Positions 51,601 through 60,600 of a DNA stretch of 64,000 nucleotides are shown here, in pieces; the first letter of the stretch is position 1; every line of letters starts with the position of its first letter. The DNA is taken from positions 18,601,375 to 18,665,374 of the forward strand of contig CAIIXF020000005.1 of the NCBI GenBank assembly GCA_903813345.2. The letters are read 5' to 3'. Source of the stretch: Owenia fusiformis (Eukaryota; Annelida; Polychaeta; Sabellida; Oweniidae). The position numbers and the translations under genes were made by a program. The notes under the pieces are model-generated. The model worked only from the letters and a program-made list of their open reading frames with translations, ran no database searches and was not told the DNA's origin.

Positions 51601-54600
51601 ATTAGGGAGCTGCTAATACAGAAAAATTACAAGGATAGGTGCTATTGTGAATAGTAACTATAGCAACAAATCCTGCAGTATGACGATATTGTGAATAAAA
51701 GAAACATAATGATGTTAAAGCAGAACTCCCAATTACATTCAGTATATGTCTCATTGTTCTGTTTTATTACTGCGAAAACAATTGTTCTTAAAATTGTGTT
51801 AATAAATGAATGCGCTATATCACAATTGTTACTCATTTAAATAGATATATGGGCTTTATCCTTGAATAAACGTCTCTTTTAGCCTTCAGTCATATCTCGA
51901 GCTAATAAGGTACAGGAGGACAAGCTGAAACGATTCAACCTGAATTTGTATCATTGCTACAATAGTTAATAATAACCATGAACTACGAAATATATGAGAA
52001 TTTGCACTATCAGGTTTCATGAAATATTAATTTTGTATATGGCTATGCGATGCAATTTAGCACTTGGGTAATATAATTCATCTTGTGTATCTTTTATTCA
52101 CACATATTTGTGTGTTAAGGACATATATTCTGTCAGGAATATATTATCACAAAAAGTACAGGAGATATATTATGTAAGGAAAAACACAGGTTTACACCAA
52201 GGGACTAAATTATCTGCATTTTGCATTCGCCTTGGATCACAATGAGAATTAGATATACATACTAAATATTGTTTGATGGTATTATTACATCTTTAACGGT
52301 AAATCCTCCTCCCATATATGGTCATTGAATGCAATGAACCCAATGCTGTGAAGCAGCGCTGTCATTCATTAATCAACATTGAATATGCATCACCACTACC
52401 TAGACTGCTTGATATATACTGGTAATACTATAGAAAGGAGACAATTGAAAGGCTATGAAATATTAAGTGTTCTACTCGAGTATCATCCTTGGACTGTAAT
52501 CAACTGTTGTCTGTGTTTGTAATAAGTTTCACAACTATAACAAAAAATAAAGATAGGCTCATGTACATCTCCTGCTGAAAATTCTCTCAAATATAGCTTA
52601 TGTTTGTCAAAATGCTTCATAACAAATACAAAGAAATTTAGCCCTGCAATATGACAAATACCATTGATATATGTATTATAATTAACATGATGAAGAGCCA
52701 GTTATGCTTTTTAGCCAAAGCCCTCCTTTAATATAAATACATTTGTAGTTTAAATGCTTTATCATTATGAACATAAAAGTTATTTTAATTCCTTAATTCA
52801 TTGATTTCATTTCTATTTACTCTTTTTATCAAAACATGACCTGATCACCCAGCCTATCGTCAGGCGCAATATTGGTCAATATTTGAGGTCTACTTTTGGT
52901 CTACTCATAAGGCGTACTTCTGGTCTACTTTTGGTTTTTCTCTGTGTTAAATCCCCATAGTCAGGCGCGTTTCAAATATTTAAATTAAGCCAAAAGTAGA
53001 CCAGAAGTAGACCTCATTTGATGACCTCATCAGGTTTATCAGGTCTATATTTGAGGTCTAGACCTCATTTAAGCCTCAACTATCTGTAAATCAGGTCTAT
53101 ATTTGAGGTATACTTTTGGTCTACGCCTTATTTGAGGTTCACTATTGGTTTTCAGGTCTACTTCTCTTCTGCTTTTGGTGTACACCTTGCGTTAAGGCAC
53201 ATTTCAATTATGGAAATTAAGCCTTAAGGTCTAATTTTGGTCTAGACCTCATTTCAGGTACAAGCCTCATATACCTGTAATTAAGGTCAGGTCATGTTTT
53301 GTTGTTTCAAAGTAGAAAAGTACTTAGTACATATCAGTACCCTCCATAGTTGTTAAATAAATTGCATTTATTTTGAATTGCTGTGTTGTTTTCTAGGATT
53401 AACTTGTCTCATAGATAAGATACAGATCTATGAACACATTAGAAAGATGAAGCAAAAATTACACAGTATTCTTATATAAATTATATGTAGGCTTCTAATA
53501 TGATGTATTTTTGTTTCATCATTTAAATTTAACAATATTTCAATATTTTATTATTTTCAAACATCCTTCTTTAGGTTTCCCAGATTTTGATTATTTTTTT
53601 AAGTTCTGATAAAAACCATTAATAGGGAGTTGAAAATACAGTTTACTGGTCTGTTAACCTAATATATTATAATCTCTATTATAGTCTCCTTCGTGATTCT
53701 GACAAAATACTACAGTAAGTGTGGCTTTTTCAGATTTATGTTTTCTAAGTTTTAAAAAAAATTCTATGTTTATCAGGTCTAGATTTGGTCATTTTATAAA
53801 TGTTTAAGTTTTTAAGGCGCAGTTTTGGTCTATACGCCTGTCAGTGAGGTCTATTCTAAAATGTTCTTAGTTTATCAGGTCTAGATTTGGTCATTTTGAA
53901 AATTGTTTAAGTTTTTCAGGCGCACTTTTGGTCTATACGCCTTACAGTGAGGTCTATTCTAAAATCTTCTAAGTAAATGTGGTTTAGATTTGGTTTTTAA
54001 GGTGCAGTTTTGGTCTATACGCCTGAAAATAAGGTCTATACCTGGAATTAAACTGGAATTATTGTGAGTAAATGAGGTTAGGTTTTGGTCTAAGCCTTAA
54101 AAATACCTGTAAAAGAGGCATACTTTTAGTCTAGACCTGGAAGTAAGGCGCATTTGAGGTTAATTTTTGGTCTACGCCTCAAAAACCTGATGATAGGCTG
54201 GGCATATACAAAATGTTTTGCATATAGTAGATATAAATGAATGTTTAATATGGCTCTACCAGAAGATAGTACTGTACATGTATATGAAATAAGTCAGATC
54301 TCTCTAAGTTCATTACAGATATCATTTCTGTTGTATATTTTGTTTATTTACTGACACCATTTGTAAATGTAATCTTAATCTCATGATTTGAGATTGTATG
54401 TAGGGAATATTTGAGAAAGCACAACGGAATTTGTAAACCCAAACATAAACTATTCATAAATAAAGTAGATATTCCCCTTGAGGTTCAAATCATCTACAGC
54501 TGAATATATGCAATAATATTTGTTCAAGGAAAGGAGGAGGGAAAGTATAGCAACAGATTTCAAACAGTCATATGTTGGATTTTGGCTATTTTCTAAGAAT

Positions 54601-57600
54601 TTAAACAGGTGCATATGTTAGGCCAATACATTATCTCCAGGAAAAGCACTCATAGAAATGATAAAATAATTTCGACTTTGAGACAGGGAAGATGCAATCA
54701 ACCCACCCATATGTTTTTTCTGAAATGTTTTCCTGATTTTCAACCCCTTCCACCCCTGCTTTTTCAATTTTTGTTACATCAATATGTTGCGTTTTGACAC
54801 ACAATTAATCCCTTTGAAGGAATAAGTGATTCCTTCAGGGGTTTTAAAGATATACATTATGGGTGACCAAAATTAGTTGGAAGCAATGGATCACATGAGT
54901 TTTGCCCTATGGGAAAATAACATGGGAAATATTGTTTTCCACTTTCTCTAAGAGGAATCACTTATTCCTTTAAATGGGTTAACCGTGTGTCAAAACTTCG
55001 AAAATATTTTATCAACTCTATGAGTGCTTTTCCTGGAGATAATGTATTGGCCTAACATATGCACCTGTTTAAATCATCAGAAAATAGCCAAACTCCAACA
55101 TATGACTGTCCGAAATCTGTTGGGATACTTTCCCTACTCCTTTGTGAATACTACAATTGCAGACCTCTAAGATCCAGAACATCTTCTTTCAGAATGAGTT
55201 CTGTGCTTGAAGGATGCATTTATGAAACTATCCTGGATAGCCTGTCTGCTTTTAGTTTCAGGAATTTAGTAAATTGGAGCCATGTCAAAGTGGCATTGTT
55301 TCAAAATAAACATCCCTCATTGGAATTTTAATAACATCTTATTATTATAAAAACAAACAATATATCACCAGGATGTTAAATAAGTAAATTTTCATTTTGT
55401 CGATAGAAATCATTCTTTTCTATACATGTATATCCAAAACGAAGGATGTTCACAGAAGAATTGATTTGTAGATGAATAGGTCACTTGAGTGCTCTATATG
55501 TTGATATAAAGTTTGACACTTGCCCGCTATATTTGTTCTGAGATTGACTTCTATTGATTTTGAGGTAATAAAGACACACGATTGATGAATAAATGAATGA
55601 ATGGTACTTAGCGCTTCGATTGGACAAGAAAGTAGTTCCGGCATTTAAAAATAATATGTGTACAGTCTGTACATGTGTACCATTGAATGAAAATTGCATA
55701 CGTTTTTAGAGGAGTGTTCTTAATCACTGGTGTTATATAAAATGAATAAAAAGATAACAGTCAAACAATCTTGATTATATATTTTCTTAACACTTGTTTA
55801 TACTTATTTATTTTATTCAAAATTAACACTGAAAAGCTTTGTATGACATATTTTGTAAGCAGGTCTTTTGATTCTTGGATCTTTTAAAATGGACCTTTTT
55901 GGTAAAACAAGGTGAAAGTCTGATGTCCATCATGTAGTACATTAGTCCAAGTCTTAGAAACGTGTAATCTTATATTTATCCCTCTTTGATTCTATCTTTT
56001 ATTCATTTGTCTTTATTCCTGAGATCTATGTGCTATAAAAGAGATTGTAACCATTTGATGTTCTTTCTCAAAGCTTCTAATTAAGGCATAATTTGGATTG
56101 ATAAGTCTTGCTTCAAGTCTCTTTGTTGTTCCTCGTTATTCTGTCAGGATGGGGAAGTAGATATTGTGGGGAGGGGAAGAGAATTGATACAACTCATGAT
56201 ATCAGTATTTCAACCAATCACATTTAAAAACCATATTTAGTATATACACTAACAGTTTTCTCTACAGGAGGTTTTTTCAAGTGGGTGCAATATTGTCATT
56301 TTCACAATATAAATCTGAAATTGGTCAAAATTTGCCCCTTTTTCATGATTTTTCTCATTTTCAAGTGGATGCAAATGGATTTTCAGGTGGGGGCAAGATG
56401 TTTTCAAAATCTCAGGTGGGTGCTGCGCCTACTTGCTTTAATGCTGGGGAGATCATTGACTAGTGTTGGAAGCGGTCACTGGAATATATTGAATCTGAAG
56501 AACATGTTATTAGTTTGACAATATGTTTCTTACCTTTGTATCTACAGCATACACATGGAATAAAAGATTACACAATGACTCAATGTTGCTCCCACCCCCA
56601 TCCTGCAACAAAAGCTAGATATGCTCTAGGAAATAGGAAGAGATTTGATGTGAGACACTAAGAGCTGTTTATTTTCTCTGAAATCATGTTGGCATCCAAT
56701 ATCAGGTCACATCAATAATTGATCAAGATATATAATGTTTTGTAATATCTGCATTCTGGTTCTATATCGTAGAACTACCAGATTGTTGCACTGATTTCAA
56801 ATAACAACTTTCTGAAGCATATGGTAAAACAACATTACTTGCTCCTTGTGAAATGGCTTGTCCATCCAGAGATAACTTCAATTAACTATTCCTATACAGT
56901 GCTTTCAGTAGGCTTGTCCAAAAGTGCGTCCCTGGGACGGATTGATTTTCAAAAATTGCGTCCCCCCTCAAAAAAGTGCGTCCGCATGAAAAAAGGTTCC
57001 CGGGAATTCAATGTCACATTTTTGCACTGAACGAAAAAAAATTGATGAAACGTTTGCATCAGTTTTGTTATTTTTTGGCCCAGATCAGTGTTCTGCACAC
57101 GTCTAGTAGGTCATTAAATGATGCAGATACCTTCATTTGAAAGAGGTTACTAATATTCAACCATTAAATACCGTTTTTCTTCGCGTATTTCAAAGCAATT
57201 TGCTATTGATTTTGATCGCTCAGAAAGTTTGATTAGGAGCAATCTCCGTGAGGTTCAATTCTTTGGTTCAGTTTTTTGCGCATGCGCAACAAATTCAGCA
57301 ATTTGATTAGTCAAAATTATCAAGACGCATGCGCGATTAATAATCACGGCCAATCATAGGACTCGTACCGATTACCGCTCGGAAATCAACTACTAGTGAT
57401 TGTCCTATCACATACCTCATACTATATTGATCGGAAATCAACTTCCGGGAAAGAAAGAAATAGAATATCCTTCGTTTATTTAGCGGATTTTGACCAAATA
57501 AAAGACTGAAGGTAAGATCTTTATCAATCCATTCATCCAGAGATGATTTTTTGATATGACCTGCACTGCGTCCAAGTGACTCCTCATTTTCATTGTTTGG

Positions 57601-60600
57601 GGTCCCTATAATAAAAACCGGGTCCTCTCCATTATGGGACGGCGTTAATGAAAGCACAGCTATATATAAAGATGTTAGGGTCTAATTGCTATGATTATCC
57701 TTTATATATAAAATGAAATATTATAATGAGTTGATATTTGCATTTTTGATATTTGTCAATATCTGAAATGCTGCTTGTTGGTTTTAATCAATTTATAAAT
57801 AAATGTATTTTGATTAATCAATTTATAAATAAATGTACTTTGATTGATTAAGGAATATATTTAGCTTTTTAAACAAATTAACCACCATGTTTAATAGAGC
57901 ATGCACCATTCTGGTAAAAGATAACAATTATTTTGCCCTTTACCTTAACAAGCTGTTAGGTCTCATTGGACAATAAATATCAAGTAGAGATCGAGGCATC
58001 TAAGAGAGCACTTCTTATTTGAAGAGTTATACTTCCATATAGGATGTTATGAAAATCAGAATTAGAAGAATTAGAATCTTGTTCTTGTTCTCGCCAAGGT
58101 TCTCAGAAATACTATACAAATATTGAATTCTGTGGAGTTGAATATCTGTATTTATTATATCATTGAAATGTTTCTCGCTTTCTCATTGGATAAGAACCGA
58201 TCACATGATTAAAAATATTAGGGTGTATTTCATTGTTTCCTGCAATCTCCAGCTGCAGCCTCGTTTTCAACTGTATATACCACGGTGTATATACCACGGA
58301 GTATATACCATGGTAGAAAGTCCCGGATGTTATGCCTTTGTTATGACGTCACAACAATAACTTGGATACGCAGGCAACAAAACTTCATTGTTATGACGTC
58401 AAAGCTTATGTTTGTAGTATGAGCAATGAGCATTGGTACTCATAGCAATTCTGTATCCGTTGCCACTTTGTTGATGTTTATAAACCAGTGATGTCACAAG
58501 ACGTCTTGCACGTGCAACTTTTAAGGATGAAAGAAGGCAATATTTTGCATCGGACTAAGTGGCTGTACATGTATCTTGGTTATTCTGATGAGCACATGTA
58601 TTGTAGCCTATTTATGTGTTTAAATAGTTCTAGAAAATACACCTAATTTGTAGAAAATTAAAATGATATAATAAATCAAATATTCCATTCTATTTTCGGT
58701 AAATACATGTTCATCTTTCCCTCAGGTATATTCCCCTTGCCCTTCGGGCTGCGGGAAATATACTGAGGGAAAGATGAACATGTATTCACCTCAATAGAAT
58801 GTAATATTTGGTATATATTTCTGAAGGTGTATTCACAGCAGCCCGAAGGGTGAGGTGAATACATCCCTAAGAAATATATATATACATCCCGCGTTTGTTA
58901 CAGTATTGAACCTTTTCTTGGGAGGACTTCCTGATACAACTTCACCGTCTGTCATATCGGATGTCATTTCGTGAATTATAACAGAATATTGGGAAACGTT
59001 TGGAAACCCTAAAACGAAACCCTAAAACTGTCATATCATAACAATATTGTGTACTTCTAACTTTAATATTGTGTTCTACTAATGTGGAAATAGTTTCTGA
59101 GTGATGTATTCACCTCGCCCTTCGGGCTGCGGCTAATACGTCCTTCAGAAATATATACAGATATTCAACTCCACAGAATTCAATATTTGTATAATGATTC
59201 ATGACATTCAGGAATTAAAACATGCAAGAGTCAACTGTTATAATTAATCTTTTCCAAATACAATTATATGTTTCCAGAAATTTGTTTTTAGTGAAGAATG
59301 GATTAATAATTGGAAATCAGAGCTTGCTAATCAGGTGTGTGAAATAAATAGCCTTACTGGAAATTCTACTTCAAAAAGAATTTGTTCCTAACAATGTTTT
59401 ATATTCCTTCCTTCCCCTGGGAATCGTAATGATAGCAGTATTTCTTTTAAACAATACTTCACCCTAATTGATTACATTTTTTGTTTTCAGTATCAATAAG
59501 GTCTTTTCAGTCAAACTTTATGGATATTTGTCGATGGAAGGATATATTCAGAAATGATTTCTATAGATTGCAGGGTTTTAGATCTCGTCTCTTGTTAATT
59601 GTTAAGGGAAAGACTTTGTATGAGATTGCAGTGACAAATGCTTCTTGCATATTCCCTTGCTCCTCTGAATATTGCCAGTGACACTATCTCCTGTATCAAT
59701 TTCTCATTTTGGCTTCTTCATATCTTATTATTTCCATCGGCATTTCCATGATGGGACAACTCAACAGGATTAACTCTCTACAACTGCCTCATGCATTTTG
59801 ATGTTTGGAAATGGAAATGCAATGAAGGGTATGCATGGACCTCATGTTGTTCAACAAAAATCTATATTATAGGTCTTGTTCCTTTATTTAGTAAAATGTT
59901 TTTGTCGTCAGAAACTGCCAATTAATGTAGTATGATGGTTGAAACAGGTCTGAGACCAAAACCATGGATTTCAATTTCTGTACTTAAAGTTTAGGATTTT
60001 TTATGTTGTTTGATTTCCTGATTTTTAGAATTCCAAAAATCACTAATCTAAAATGAAAATTTCTAATCTGGAAAGTACATTGAACATTCATTGAACAGCC
60101 TACTATGTACTAGATAGATATCACATATTTCATGATCACTGATCCTCCCTGATCTAACATAAGCCAAATTTCGCCTCAATAAATTCTAACAAATTGACTA
60201 AATTAGTACAGGATTGAATTATACCTTCACACAAATCAAGATTACCCGCAGCTATAGATCATCCAAACTTACAAACTGTCACTATCAATCTTTGTTATTT
60301 TTTATGACGTTGGTTGTTTCATTCTCCATGGAAGGTTTTTAGTCCTTGAATCAGGGAGAAATCATCTAATCATCTAATCAGACTGGCATCTGCGAGGGAA
60401 AATGTTTGTACATTTGGATCTTGAATGGAGACTATTTGTATGATAGTCGGTGTGTTTCATCTTCATTGACAGTCCAATCTTTGTGTTTATTGTAGGTATA
60501 AGTTGGTATTCCAAGTTCCAACATGAGTACTAGTACAGTAAAACCTGTGTATATTGAACATTTTTGCTGAGAAAAAACATTTAGTGTTGGTAGGTGTTCA

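Noticed and set aside
52848-54202. CRISPR-like array
   Set aside because: Motifs vary in spacing and orientation, there are no uniform spacers, and the window is clearly animal nuclear DNA.
57337-57657. 106-codon frame as a possible gene
   Set aside because: Lies within a MITE-like element whose other two copies have stops and indels; no recognised domain.
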